A stretch of 64,000 bases of DNA from contig QCIU01000005.1 in NCBI GenBank assembly GCA_003216465.1, forward strand, positions 62,001-126,000. Direction: 5' to 3'. Numbering within the stretch: the stretch's first letter is position 1; each line of letters opens with the position of its first letter. The stretch comes from Prochlorococcus sp. AG-402-N10 (GTDB taxonomy: Bacteria; Cyanobacteriota; Cyanobacteriia; PCC-6307; Cyanobiaceae). Position numbers and translations under genes: made by a program. The notes below the pieces were generated by a model. It did no database searches. It saw nothing but the letters and a program-made list of their open reading frames with translations, and was not told the origin of the DNA. Positions 54,863 through 64,000 of the stretch are shown piece by piece.

Positions 54863-55261
54863 ATGCACATTAAAGATGCGGTTTTTTTAGAAGATTTATG
54901 TCCTAAATTCAGATTCAGACAATGGAGAAAATCAATTCATAGATTTACGGGGAAAAGTTGTATATACTGTGGGAAACCTTCAGAGTCTATTGATCACGTG
55001 CTTCCGAGAAGCCAAGGCGGATTGAGCACAACTGAAAATTGCGTTCCAGCATGTTTATCATGTAATGGTGATAAATCAGACAATAACGCTTTATATTGGT
55101 ATCGAAAACAAAAATTTTATGATCCTAGAAGAGCTATGGCTATTAGAGCTTGGTTAGATGGAGATTTAAGATTAGCGATTAGACTTTTACAATGGGCAAA
55201 TCCAAGTTTTAAAGAAAGAAGTAAAAAAAATTTCGAAGATAATGAATATAACGCGGCTTAA
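54863..55261 (+). CDS. HNH endonuclease family protein
   Basis: 132 aa. The HNH/zinc motif is complete: CIYCGKPSESIDHVLPRSQGG, then NCVPACLSCNGDKSDN with the second CxxC and the Asn. The C-terminal tail is basic. Such stand-alone HNH proteins are common in cyanobacteria with unknown target. Nothing nearby suggests a phage or restriction system. Confidence 0.88.
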   Translation: MHIKDAVFLEDLCPKFRFRQWRKSIHRFTGKSCIYCGKPSESIDHVLPRSQGGLSTTENCVPACLSCNGDKSDNNALYWYRKQKFYDPRRAMAIRAWLDGDLRLAIRLLQWANPSFKERSKKNFEDNEYNAA

Positions 55262-55498
55262 TTACCAAACCAAGCATGCTGCTTTAGAATGATATTTTTT
55301 ACATAAATCTTCAAACTCCTTAGGGGAATCAGGAAATATTAAAAATGTAAACGATACTAAAATTACAACAAATAATTTTTGATATAATTTAAAATCTAAA
55401 TTAGATTTTAAATTAATTAATTTTTCATCAACTTGATAAGTTTCATTCTTACAACTTGCTATTTTTAGTTTTACTTGTGGCTTAGTTAAAGTTTGCAC
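55262..55498 (-). CDS. Hypothetical single-span protein, 78 aa
   Basis: A polar N-terminal half is followed by one membrane helix (KLFVVILVSFTFLIF) and a short tail with two cysteines (LCKKYHSKAACLVW). It ends directly against the HNH gene's stop on the opposite strand. No family recognised. Confidence 0.6.
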   Translation of the reverse strand: MQTLTKPQVKLKIASCKNETYQVDEKLINLKSNLDFKLYQKLFVVILVSFTFLIFPDSPKEFEDLCKKYHSKAACLVW

Positions 55499-55534
55499 TT
55501 TTTATTAATACATATGTACTATTTATAATAGTAA

Positions 55535-56419
55535 ATGAACAATTTGGCAAGCCCGCTTACAAATAAAGACAAATTTTTAATATTTGGAGGAGGTTTTAGC
55601 GGAGACTATTTTGCAAAATCAGTTAGAAAATTCGGTTGCACAGCATTAACAAGTTCGCGTTCAAAAAATAATGATCCATATAGTTTTATTTTTAATAGCG
55701 ACAATAATTTAATCCCTAAAGATTCAATATTTAATGAAGTAACACATATCCTTAGTTGTATCCCACCAGATAAAAATGGTAATGATCCTGTATTAAAAAG
55801 TCTGAAAAACAAATTAAAAAATTCATCTCTTAAATGGGTAGGATATCTATCAACAACTGGAGTTTATGGCAACACTAATGGAGATTGGGTGGCAGAAGAA
55901 GATCAACCTAACCCTTTTCAAGAAAGAAGTCAAAGACGATTGAATTGTGAAAAAGAATGGACTAACTCAAATTTGCCAATTCAAATTTTTAGATTACCAG
56001 GTATTTATGGACCAGGTAGATCAACTTTAGATGCAATTAGAAACCGAAAGATCAAAGTTATTCATAAAGAAAATCAAGTTTTTTCTCGTGTACATGTTGC
56101 TGATATAGCCAATTCAATAATTTACCTAATACAAAATATAAATAACCTGAATTTCCATCCGATAATTAATATTGCTGATGACGAGCCTTGCTCACAAATT
56201 GAAGTTATCCGATATGGTCATAAATTACTTGGATTACCTATGCCAAAAATAATATTATTTGAAGAAGCTAAAAAATATTTATCTCCAATGGCCCAGTCAT
56301 TTTGGATAGAAAATAGAAAAGTTTCCAATAAATTATTATGTGAGAAATTAGGATATAAACTTATATATAAAAACTATAAAGTAGGATTAGATAGCTGCCT
56401 TACAGCTATAAATAACTAA
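55535..56419 (+). CDS. NAD-dependent epimerase/dehydratase-like (SDR) protein
   Basis: 294 aa with a Rossmann start FGGGFSGDYFAKSVRKFG. YLSTTGVYGNTNGDW carries the extended-SDR tyrosine, RLPGIYGPGRSTLD is the substrate-side motif, and VHVADIANSIIYL follows. The glycine motif is GGGFSG rather than GxxGxxG, and the catalytic Lys is displaced, so this is an atypical SDR (YeeZ-like). Substrate unknown. Confidence 0.82.
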   Translation: MNNLASPLTNKDKFLIFGGGFSGDYFAKSVRKFGCTALTSSRSKNNDPYSFIFNSDNNLIPKDSIFNEVTHILSCIPPDKNGNDPVLKSLKNKLKNSSLKWVGYLSTTGVYGNTNGDWVAEEDQPNPFQERSQRRLNCEKEWTNSNLPIQIFRLPGIYGPGRSTLDAIRNRKIKVIHKENQVFSRVHVADIANSIIYLIQNINNLNFHPIINIADDEPCSQIEVIRYGHKLLGLPMPKIILFEEAKKYLSPMAQSFWIENRKVSNKLLCEKLGYKLIYKNYKVGLDSCLTAINN

Positions 56420-56509
56420 TAAATTATATATACTTTAATAAAATTAATTTGAAACAAATTTTAAAAAGCAAATCAAAACTTTAATGTTTTTCAATTTAGA
56501 ATTTTTATT

Positions 56510-57550
56510 ATGAATTATCAAAATAAAAGTATTAGGGGAAAATTTAAAATTGTTTTAAGTGTTGGAGATGAATCAGGTATTGGACCTGAGATAATTTTAA
56601 AAGCGCTTTGTTCGAATGATATCCCAAAAAATATTGATATTTTAATTGTTGGCTCAAAAAGGAACTTAGGAGAGACCTATAAAAAACTTATATCTTTGGG
56701 AATCAAAAATATTGCGGATCCAGATAATTATCAAATATACGACATGAAAATTCCTTTTGATATTCAGCAACCAAAAAAAAGTTATGGGAATGCAAGTTTT
56801 TATTACTTAAAAAAAGCAATTGATATTGTACAAGAATGTCCAAATTCTGCTTTAGTTACTGGGCCTATATGCAAAAAATCTTGGGCAATGGCAGGTCATT
56901 ATTACTCAGGCCAAACAGAAATATTAGCAGGCGCTTGTCAAGCAAAAAATGTTGGTATGTTATTTACTGCTAAATCTCCAATAACAGGTTGGAGATTTAA
57001 TACATTATTAGCAACTACACATATACCTCTTGCAGAAGTTCCGAAACAATTATCAACTCACCTTGTTCATTCAAAATTAGATTTACTTTCGCGATTTTGT
57101 AAAAATTATATAGAAAATCCCCTTTTAAAAGTTGCCGGCTTAAATCCCCATGCTGGTGAAGAAGGAATATTAGGAAGTGAAGAAAAGGATTGGATCAATA
57201 ATGCTGTTATTGAGTGGAGTAAAAAAAATCAAGAGGTCCAATTATTAGGTCCAATTTCTCCTGACACTTGCTGGAATTCATCAGCGCAAGCTTGGAGAGA
57301 TATAAAAGCTCCAAAGCATGATGGGATTCTTGCGATGTATCATGACCAAGGATTAATTCCAATAAAAGTTATAGCTCTCAATTATTCAGTTAATACAACT
57401 TTAGGTTTGTCTTTTATAAGAACATCTCCGGATCATGGCACAGGATTTGATATTGCAGGCAAAGGGCTTGCACAATCTCAAAGCATGGTTGAAGCAATCA
57501 AAACAGCTTTTGAATTAAGTATTAGTTCAAATCTGTTTGACACGCATTAA
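56510..57550 (+). CDS. pdxA: 4-hydroxythreonine-4-phosphate dehydrogenase
   Basis: 346 aa, pyridoxal phosphate synthesis. The N-terminal VGDESGIGPEIILKAL, the metal-site GHYYSGQTEILA, PHAGEEGILG, and YHDQGLIPIKV with FIRTSPDHGTGFDIAGKG are the family signatures. Full length. It overlaps the convergent accB by 24 nt. Confidence 0.95.
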   Translation: MNYQNKSIRGKFKIVLSVGDESGIGPEIILKALCSNDIPKNIDILIVGSKRNLGETYKKLISLGIKNIADPDNYQIYDMKIPFDIQQPKKSYGNASFYYLKKAIDIVQECPNSALVTGPICKKSWAMAGHYYSGQTEILAGACQAKNVGMLFTAKSPITGWRFNTLLATTHIPLAEVPKQLSTHLVHSKLDLLSRFCKNYIENPLLKVAGLNPHAGEEGILGSEEKDWINNAVIEWSKKNQEVQLLGPISPDTCWNSSAQAWRDIKAPKHDGILAMYHDQGLIPIKVIALNYSVNTTLGLSFIRTSPDHGTGFDIAGKGLAQSQSMVEAIKTAFELSISSNLFDTH

Positions 57551-58033
57551 AACTTGTCCAAACTCAACTGGTGTTCCATTTTCAACAAGTATTTCTACAA
57601 TTTCAGCATTAAACTCTGATTCAATTTCATTCATTAATTTCATAGCTTCCAATATACAAATCGTTTGTCCAACATTAACTTTACTTCCTAACTCAACAAA
57701 TGGGTCCTCTCCAGGAGCTGAAGCTCTATAAAAGGTACCAACCATAGGAGAGGTTATTTCTGTAAGATCTGAGCGCCCAGGAGGAGCTACCTGAGAAGAT
57801 TTGGAGGTACTTTCTAATTCAATTTTTTCATTTGGAGCTATTGGAGATGTAGTAATTTGCTTCTCTGCAGAATTATTTGTTAAAGAAGAATTACTTGATT
57901 GATTATTATCAAACTGATTTCTTTTTATTTCAAGTTTAAAATCTTCTCCCTCTAAAGAAAATTCTTGAATATCGCTTTTAGAAATTTTTTCTATTAAGCG
58001 ATCTAAGTCTTCATGATCTAATTTCATAGCCAT
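57527..58033 (-). CDS. accB: Biotin carboxyl carrier protein of acetyl-CoA carboxylase
   Basis: 168 aa. The C-terminal biotinyl domain carries the biotin lysine in ILEAMKLMNEIES and the thumb SPMVGTFYRASAPGEDPFVELG. The middle is a flexible Ser/Thr/Asn-rich linker. The stop of efp overlaps its ATG by one base, so efp-accB is an operon. Partner of AccC at 8562. Confidence 0.96.
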   Translation of the reverse strand: MAMKLDHEDLDRLIEKISKSDIQEFSLEGEDFKLEIKRNQFDNNQSSNSSLTNNSAEKQITTSPIAPNEKIELESTSKSSQVAPPGRSDLTEITSPMVGTFYRASAPGEDPFVELGSKVNVGQTICILEAMKLMNEIESEFNAEIVEILVENGTPVEFGQVLMRVKQI

Positions 58034-58593
58034 TAGTTTTCACGTCCAAGATAACTATCGTTACGAGTATCAACTTTAATCATTTCACCTACAGAAATAA
58101 ATAAAGGAACCATAACTTGAGCACCTGTCTCTAGGATAGCGGGTTTAGTGCCCCCACTAGCAGTATCTCCTTTAACCCCTGGATCTGTTTCTTTAACTTT
58201 CAAAGTTACGGAAATGGGAAGTTCCACTTCTAACACTTTATCTTTATAAAAAATTACATTTACTTCCATGCCTTCTTTTAAATACTTTGACCCTCTACCA
58301 ATCTGATCAGGGGATAGTCTTGTTTCTTCAAAACTTGTCATATCCATAAATACATAATCACCAGACTCCACATAAGTATGCTGCAGGTTAGACTTTTCAA
58401 GGATAGCCTGCTGCACTGATTCTCCTGCTCGAAAAGTTTTTTCGACTAAGTTTCCGTTTCGAACTGACTTTAATTTTGTTCGCACAAACGCAGAACCTTT
58501 ACCAGGCTTGACATGTAGAAATTCTACAACTCGCCAAACTTGCCCATCTAGCTCAATGGTGGTACCTGTGCGAAAATCGTTACTGGAAATCAT
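58033..58593 (-). CDS. efp: Elongation factor P
   Basis: 186 aa, three beta-barrel domains. The N-terminal loop [18 protein letters not shown] contains the lysine that is modified in some bacteria. The C-terminal [22 protein letters not shown] is diagnostic. Relieves ribosome stalling at polyproline. First gene of efp-accB. Confidence 0.97.
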   Translation of the reverse strand: MISSNDFRTGTTIELDGQVWRVVEFLHVKPGKGSAFVRTKLKSVRNGNLVEKTFRAGESVQQAILEKSNLQHTYVESGDYVFMDMTSFEETRLSPDQIGRGSKYLKEGMEVNVIFYKDKVLEVELPISVTLKVKETDPGVKGDTASGGTKPAILETGAQVMVPLFISVGEMIKVDTRNDSYLGREN

Positions 58594-58627
58594 TCCTGTA
58601 TTACCTACCCAAGGATCATAAACCTGT

Positions 58628-59728
58628 GTGAGTGCTATGCAAAACTTCTTATCAAATCAGAACAAACTATTTTTAATTCTAATAATCATCTTAGTACAAG
58701 TTTTTTTCTTAAATCCAACGAAAGTATTAGCTGATTTACCTACAGGTAATGCTGTCAAAGACCCCAGCGCAATACTAAGGAATGCTCTCCCCATAAAGCA
58801 AATTGAACTACAAGAAATTCAACATAAGTTGGAAGACACTAGTGATCTTGTCAGAGGAGGTAGATGGCCAGCCCTGACAAAAACTGTTACAAAATGTCAA
58901 TCTTTACTAAAAAAATATAAAAACCGAATTGTTGAAGAATTGCCACTAGAAAAACAAAAAATTGCTGAGGAAACGTTTTCAGAATTAAAAGATAATTTTG
59001 ACAACCTCCAAGATCAAGCAAAATTAAAAGACAAATATTCATTTATCAAAACCAGAAAAGAAGCTTTAGAGAAGATAGGCGGATTAGAAAATTATTTTTT
59101 ACCCAATAAATTTCCTTACTCTATTCCTAGAGAATTTAACGATCTTCCTAGATTACTTGGCAGAGCAAAAGTCAAAATTAAAACATCTAAAGGGGATATG
59201 TATGCAGTAATAGATGGATACAATGCTCCTCTTACTGCTGGTGCGTTTATAGATTTATCCTCAAAAAACTTTTACAGTAATCTACCCATCAACAGAGCAG
59301 AAGAGTTTTTTGTACTTCAAACTGGCGATCCGATTGGAGAAGAAATTGGATACGTAGACCCTGAAACAAATATAGAAAGGCATGTTCCATTGGAAATAAG
59401 AATACCTAATGAAAAAGAAACTTTCTACAACGAAACATTTGAAGAATTAGGTCTTTACACAGAAACCCCAACATTACCATTTGCCACACTTGGAACTTTG
59501 GGATGGTCTCATTCAAGTAGCGCGGTAGATGATGGTTCATCACAATTTTTCTTCTTTCTTTATGAAGCAGAACTCAATCCAGCTGGTCGAAATTTAATAG
59601 ATGGAAGGAATGCTGCGTTTGGCTATGTTATCGATGGCTTTGATGTATTAGAAGAATTAACAAAAGATGACATAATTGTTTCTATTGATGTCTTAGAAGG
59701 CTTAGAAAATCTTAAGTTAAATGCATAA
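58628..59728 (+). CDS. Secreted cyclophilin-type peptidyl-prolyl isomerase (TLP40-like)
   Basis: 366 aa. A signal peptide ([20 protein letters not shown]) is followed by a helical N-terminal domain of about 150 residues. The cyclophilin domain from about residue 190 has [25 protein letters not shown] and [19 protein letters not shown], as in thylakoid-lumen TLP40. Probably acts in lumen or periplasm. Overlaps thiL by 8 nt. Confidence 0.88.
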   Translation: MSAMQNFLSNQNKLFLILIIILVQVFFLNPTKVLADLPTGNAVKDPSAILRNALPIKQIELQEIQHKLEDTSDLVRGGRWPALTKTVTKCQSLLKKYKNRIVEELPLEKQKIAEETFSELKDNFDNLQDQAKLKDKYSFIKTRKEALEKIGGLENYFLPNKFPYSIPREFNDLPRLLGRAKVKIKTSKGDMYAVIDGYNAPLTAGAFIDLSSKNFYSNLPINRAEEFFVLQTGDPIGEEIGYVDPETNIERHVPLEIRIPNEKETFYNETFEELGLYTETPTLPFATLGTLGWSHSSSAVDDGSSQFFFFLYEAELNPAGRNLIDGRNAAFGYVIDGFDVLEELTKDDIIVSIDVLEGLENLKLNA

Positions 59729-60704
59729 AGAATTATTAGAGGATATTGGCGAAAAAGAATTAATTAGAAGGCTTGCTCAGTTTATGCCAAGTAATCAAGC
59801 TTCGGATGACTGCGCTTTCCTAAAAACAAATAATAATTTATTAGTTAATACAGACTCACTAGTTGAAAATATTCATTTCGATGATCTTACAATATCACCC
59901 TTAGAAATAGGTTGGAAAGCGGTAGCAAGCAATGTATCTGACTTATTATCTAGCGGCTGCGACAAAGTTATAGGAGTTAATATTGGACTAATAGTTCCAG
60001 CCAAGACAGAGTGGATTTGGATTAAAGAATTATATGAAGGCATCAAACAAGCTTTAAAACATTTTGGGGGATTAATTCTTGGAGGAGATTGTAGTGTAGG
60101 CAAGGAAAAAGTCATCTCCATGACTGTTATTGGTAAACAAGGAAAACTGAAATTACGCAGATTCTCATCTAGACCAGATGAAATTATATTAACTACGGGA
60201 TTTCACGGCCTAAGTAAATTAGGACTCATGATTAAAAGTAAACATAATTTTGATAGTAATCTTTCCCTAAGTCAAACATTAATCAATAATTCCTTAAAAC
60301 AATTTTGCAAACCCAAACTAAAGCCTAAACTTCTTAAAAAAATTCTAAAAGCTCGCTCTGATAAAACAATTAAAAAAATTGGTTGTACTGATAGTAGTGA
60401 TGGTTTTTTTCAAGCATTATTAGATCTTTCAAATGAAAGTAATTGTAAAGCCATAATTGATTACAAAAAAATTCCAAAACATAAAAATTGGCCATCAGGG
60501 GTCGAATGGGACGAATATTATTTTTTTGGAGGTGAAGATTACCAATTAGTTTTTTCTTTACCAAGAAAATGGGCAGATAATCTCTTAGCTATAGATAAAA
60601 CTATCTGGGAAATAGGATATTTCGTTAGTGGTAAACCTTCTGTTAAATTTATAAACTGCGCAAACAATGAGTTTTTAAAAAAAAGCTCGTATTCTCATTT
60701 TTAA
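59721..60704 (+). CDS. thiL: Thiamine-monophosphate kinase
   Basis: 327 aa, the last step to thiamine pyrophosphate. DDCAFLKTNNNLLVNTDSLVENIHF binds metal and ATP, GGDCSVGKEK and the C-terminal GGEDYQLVF are family signatures. It overlaps the cyclophilin gene by 8 nt, so they are likely coupled, and its stop touches the convergent gap gene. Confidence 0.94.
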   Translation: MHKELLEDIGEKELIRRLAQFMPSNQASDDCAFLKTNNNLLVNTDSLVENIHFDDLTISPLEIGWKAVASNVSDLLSSGCDKVIGVNIGLIVPAKTEWIWIKELYEGIKQALKHFGGLILGGDCSVGKEKVISMTVIGKQGKLKLRRFSSRPDEIILTTGFHGLSKLGLMIKSKHNFDSNLSLSQTLINNSLKQFCKPKLKPKLLKKILKARSDKTIKKIGCTDSSDGFFQALLDLSNESNCKAIIDYKKIPKHKNWPSGVEWDEYYFFGGEDYQLVFSLPRKWADNLLAIDKTIWEIGYFVSGKPSVKFINCANNEFLKKSSYSHF

Positions 60705-61727
60705 TTATTGCCAATTTTTTGCTACTATCTCTGCTAGATCAACAACTCTTTGACTATATCCCCATTCATTGTCATACCAAGCAAGAACTTTAACAAGATT
60801 ATCACCAATACACATTGTCAAATCACTATCCACAATAGATGATTCATTAGTGCCTGCGTAATCACTTGAAACTAAGGGTAAATCTCCATATTTTATGATT
60901 CCTTTCATTGATCCCAAAGAAGCTTCTTTAAGAGCATTATTGACCTCTTCAGCAGTAACTGATTTAGAAGATTCAAAAACAAAATCTACAGCTGACACAT
61001 TTGGTGTAGGAACCCTCATGGCAATACCAGTAAGTTTACCTTTCATTTCAGGGTAAACCAAAGCAACTGCTTTCGCTGCTCCAGTAGAAGTAGGGACAAT
61101 ATTTGTAGCTGCAGCTCTAGCCCTCCTTAAATCTCTATGACTATTATCTAAAATCCTTTGATCTCCTGTATAACTATGGATTGTTGTCATCAATCCTTTA
61201 TTTATTCCAAAAGTTTGATCAAGAACTTTTACAACAGGAGCTAAGCAATTTGTAGTGCAGCTTGCATTACTCAAAATATCGAAATCTTTATGCTTGTATT
61301 TATCTGCATTAACTCCTACAACATAAGTACCAACACCAGCTCCTTTCCCAGGTGCAGTTAGTATTACTTTCTTAGCACCGACTTCAAGGTGTTTACTTGC
61401 ACCAACATCAGTATTAAATACACCAGTTGATTCAATAACTAAATCCACTCCCCAGTCTTTCCATGGTAAGTTCATTGGATTCCTATCGGAGAAGCACTTA
61501 ATTGTCTTATTATTAATTACAAACGTATCATCGGTATATTGGATATCTACCCCCTCCAATTGTCCAAGTACTGAATCATATTTGAGAAGATGAGCATTTG
61601 TTTTTGGATCTGAAGTTACATTAATCCCAACAACCTCGATATTGGTATAAGCACCTCTACTAAGCCAACAACGCATAAAGTTTCGACCAATTCTGCCAAA
61701 CCCATTAATTGCAACGCGCAAAGTCAT
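60705..61727 (-). CDS. gap2: Glyceraldehyde-3-phosphate dehydrogenase, Gap2 type
   Basis: 340 aa. NAD(P) motif [15 protein letters not shown], catalytic cysteine in [13 protein letters not shown], and [23 protein letters not shown] as in the photosynthetic Gap2 form. It works in the Calvin cycle and gluconeogenic direction with NADPH or NADH. The gap to murC (61728-61925) should hold both promoters; I see no further gene there. Confidence 0.96.
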   Translation of the reverse strand: MTLRVAINGFGRIGRNFMRCWLSRGAYTNIEVVGINVTSDPKTNAHLLKYDSVLGQLEGVDIQYTDDTFVINNKTIKCFSDRNPMNLPWKDWGVDLVIESTGVFNTDVGASKHLEVGAKKVILTAPGKGAGVGTYVVGVNADKYKHKDFDILSNASCTTNCLAPVVKVLDQTFGINKGLMTTIHSYTGDQRILDNSHRDLRRARAAATNIVPTSTGAAKAVALVYPEMKGKLTGIAMRVPTPNVSAVDFVFESSKSVTAEEVNNALKEASLGSMKGIIKYGDLPLVSSDYAGTNESSIVDSDLTMCIGDNLVKVLAWYDNEWGYSQRVVDLAEIVAKNWQ

Positions 61728-61925
61728 AACTAAAAATTTCTAAATGATTAACCTAAGTTGCTGATCATACAGAATTTTGTGCAATAAAGTAAGTATTTTT
61801 TGATTTATTAAGCAAATAATTCTAGTTTTGTAATTTATCCATCAAAATATAATCAATTATTTTGTAAAACTTCAGTACCAAAATTATTCCTAAGAAGTTA
61901 TGTTGATTTAAGTAAACTATGACAA

Positions 61926-63335
61926 TTGCATACAAAATCGCTATTTCAAGAGCATTACCATTTTATTGGCATAGGTGGTATTGGAATGTCTGCAATCGCG
62001 ATGGCATTAATAAAAAAAGGAAACTCGGTATCAGGATCTGATTTAATTACAAATAAAGAAACAGAAAAATTAAAAAAATTAGGTGCATTAATATTTGAAG
62101 CTCAAGATAAAAATAATATTGATTTTATAAATTCTAAATTTAAAAGTCAAAAGATTAATTTTGTCTTTAGTTCCGCTATTAAAGAAGATAATGAAGAATT
62201 TTCTTATTGTAAGAAAAATAAATTTTTAATAAGGCATCGTTCAGAAATTCTTGCGATGATAATGAAATCTTACACTTCTTTATCAGTAGCTGGTAGTCAT
62301 GGGAAAACATCTACAAGTACGTTCCTCTCAACGTTATTACAGGTATGTACAAACAATTCATCCTCAATAACAGGCGGCATAATCCCAATTTATAAATCAA
62401 ATGCTCATATCGATAATACTAAGTTCTTAGTTGCAGAAATTGATGAATCTGACGGGACGATTAGTAAATATTACTCTGATATTGGAATAATTAATAATAT
62501 AGACTTCGATCATTGTGATCACTTTTCAGATATCAATGAAATATTATCTTCATTTAAAAAATTTGCTTCTAATTCTAAAAAATTATTAGTCAATTATGAT
62601 TGCAAAATTACAAGAGAGAACTTTAATTCAGAATATCGATGGTCCAATAAAGATTTTAAGAAAATAGCTTATTCAATCATTCCATATGTAATTAATAAAA
62701 CACATACTATTGGTAAATATTATGAAAATGGGATTTTTGTAGATATGATGACTATCCCAATACCTGGATTGCATAATCTGTCTAATATTACTGCTGCAAT
62801 AGCAGCATCAAGAATGATAGGAATATCTTTAAATAAAATTAAAAAAAATATTAAATTTTTAGAATTACCTAAAAAAAGATTTGAACTTAGAGGTGAGTTT
62901 GAAGAAAGGACGATATATGATGACTACGCACATCATCCTAACGAAATTAAAGCAACAATTGATTTAGCAAAATTATTTATTAAAGATAAACTTAATTGTA
63001 ATAAACAAAAAGGAAGATTAATTGCTATTTTTCAACCACATAGATTTTCAAGAGTTAAAGAATTTATTAATGAATTTGCTGAAGAACTTGCAAAAGCAGA
63101 TATTATCTATTTAACTAATATTTTTGGGGCTGGAGAAAAAAATATAAATAATATTAATTCTCAACTAATTGCTAACTTAATTTATAAAAGAAATAAGAAT
63201 GTTCAGTATTTTAAAGACAATTACGAAATTAAAAATAACTTTTATAAATTAACAAAGAAAAATGACTTTATCGTAAACATGGGGGCGGGTGATTGTCATA
63301 ACTTATGGCAAATCTTAAATAATCAAAATACATAG
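61926..63335 (+). CDS. murC: UDP-N-acetylmuramate-L-alanine ligase
   Basis: 469 aa. N-terminal HFIGIGGIGMSAIAMALI, ATP loop VAGSHGKTSTST, DESDGT, and DDYAHHPNEIKATI are the MurC signatures. Adds the first amino acid of the peptidoglycan stem. The start is a TTG; the nearby ATG at 61919 is out of frame. murB follows 17 nt downstream. Confidence 0.96.
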   Translation: MHTKSLFQEHYHFIGIGGIGMSAIAMALIKKGNSVSGSDLITNKETEKLKKLGALIFEAQDKNNIDFINSKFKSQKINFVFSSAIKEDNEEFSYCKKNKFLIRHRSEILAMIMKSYTSLSVAGSHGKTSTSTFLSTLLQVCTNNSSSITGGIIPIYKSNAHIDNTKFLVAEIDESDGTISKYYSDIGIINNIDFDHCDHFSDINEILSSFKKFASNSKKLLVNYDCKITRENFNSEYRWSNKDFKKIAYSIIPYVINKTHTIGKYYENGIFVDMMTIPIPGLHNLSNITAAIAASRMIGISLNKIKKNIKFLELPKKRFELRGEFEERTIYDDYAHHPNEIKATIDLAKLFIKDKLNCNKQKGRLIAIFQPHRFSRVKEFINEFAEELAKADIIYLTNIFGAGEKNINNINSQLIANLIYKRNKNVQYFKDNYEIKNNFYKLTKKNDFIVNMGAGDCHNLWQILNNQNT

Positions 63336-63352
63336 AAATAAATATATATTTA

Positions 63353-64000
63353 ATGAAAAATATTAATTTTGAAAAGAAAATAAAACTTTCTAACTATACA
63401 ACAATAAAAGTTGGCGGATTTGCAGAATATTTTTCTAAACCAAATACTTCTAGTGAATTCATCAATTTAATAAAGTGGTCGAATCTAAATAATCAACAAT
63501 GTAGGGTTATAGGGGCTGGTTCAAATGTATTAATAAATAATGTTTTATTAAAAGGATTAACAATATGTACTAAAAAAATGCGATCTATTAAAATTGAATC
63601 TCATTCAGGAATTGTAGTAGCAGATTCTGGTGTGATGCTTCCAACGATGTCGAATATGCTCGCAAAAAATGGATTACAAGGCGGTGAATGGACTGTAGGG
63701 ATTCCAGGAACAGTAGGCGGTGCTCTTTATATGAATGCAGGATCAGGAAAATTGTCATTGGCAAAGAATCTTTTATCAGTTCAAGTTATTGACACTAAAA
63801 CTCTTGAAATATCTGAAATTGAAAAAAAAGATATAAATTTTCAATACAGGTCCAGTCCTTTTCAACAAAATAATCTTTTAATAATAAGTGCAAAGCTATT
63901 ATTTGAACCTCAAGGAAATATTAAACAATTACTAAAAACTACAAAGGAAAATCTTAAAAGAAAAACCGAAACGCAGCCATACGATTTACCAAGCTTTGGA
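63353..64000 (+). CDS. murB: UDP-N-acetylenolpyruvoylglucosamine reductase, N-terminal part
   Basis: 216 codons are present before the window ends, so it is absent from the ORF track. It reads MKNINFEKKIKLSNYTTIKVG onward, with the FAD-binding VIGAGSNVLI, GGEWTVGIPGTVGGALYMNAG, and YRSSPF containing the conserved Tyr-Arg. The last residues (TQPYDLPSFG) lead toward the PxxGSxFKNP-type motif, cut off here. Paired with murC as in other cyanobacteria. Confidence 0.94.
   Translation, partial: MKNINFEKKIKLSNYTTIKVGGFAEYFSKPNTSSEFINLIKWSNLNNQQCRVIGAGSNVLINNVLLKGLTICTKKMRSIKIESHSGIVVADSGVMLPTMSNMLAKNGLQGGEWTVGIPGTVGGALYMNAGSGKLSLAKNLLSVQVIDTKTLEISEIEKKDINFQYRSSPFQQNNLLIISAKLLFEPQGNIKQLLKTTKENLKRKTETQPYDLPSFG

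Noticed and set aside
54863-55261. HNH gene as part of a homing or phage system
   Set aside because: No intron, intein, phage genes or att-like repeats around it.

Overview
This window looks like a chromosome segment of a high-light-adapted Prochlorococcus. The sequence is very AT-rich and gene-dense. It encodes PsbX, Ycf66, a high-light-inducible protein, a Flv3/Flv1 flavodiiron pair, Gap2 and a CbiD-type corrin enzyme. It also carries a circularly permuted two-piece tmRNA whose tag reads ANKIVSFSRQTAPVAA. I cannot assign the strain from sequence alone.

Layout: 0-10 kb holds sufD(end)-sufS, an S9 peptidase, def, a HIT protein, an SbmA/BacA-type ABC protein with an hli gene, ycf66, psbX, yggT and accC. 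10-20 kb holds tRNA-Leu (anticodon reads AAG), an LpxB-like glycosyltransferase, a PRC-barrel protein, smc, a YqjD/YqjE-like pair, an RlmL-like methylase, ssrA and an aldo/keto reductase. 20-25 kb holds a ParA-like ATPase and then an accessory stretch at the 3' end of argJ. 25-43 kb holds coaE, gatB, thiO, ndk, speA, alaS, flv3 and flv1 (separated by an accessory gene), an FMN reductase, mrdA and a PD-(D/E)XK nuclease. 43-49 kb holds a TPR-sulfotransferase and an accessory array at the 3' end of guaA. 49-64 kb returns to core genes: guaA, cbiD, a class V aminotransferase, pdxA, accB, efp, a cyclophilin, thiL, gap2, murC and the start of murB.

The main discovery candidate is an apparently shared architecture at three core-gene 3' ends (argJ, guaA, flv3). 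Each accessory gene is bounded by partial copies of the last codons of the neighbouring core gene: ...NSEYTT-stop for argJ, ...GTIEWE-stop for guaA, ...KVxxHY-stop for flv3. Just inside most boundaries lie pairs of short direct repeats spaced exactly 11 bp (one helical turn) apart. Distances between core copy and repeat pair are nearly invariant within a locus: 59 and 81 nt at guaA, 67 and about 74 nt at argJ. This is what attL/attR sites of a lambda-Int-like tyrosine recombinase look like (core copy plus tandem arm-type sites). No integrase lies in the window, and each unit carries a single small gene, mostly for a secreted or membrane protein. I infer serial integration of integrase-less, one-gene elements into the 3' ends of housekeeping genes.

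The core genes cover Fe-S assembly (Suf), fatty-acid synthesis (AccB, AccC), cell wall (MurB, MurC, PBP2), translation (Def, AlaS, GatB, EF-P, tmRNA), cofactors (CoaE, ThiO, ThiL, PdxA, CbiD), electron safety valves (Flv1/3, Hli) and chromosome maintenance (SMC, ParA).
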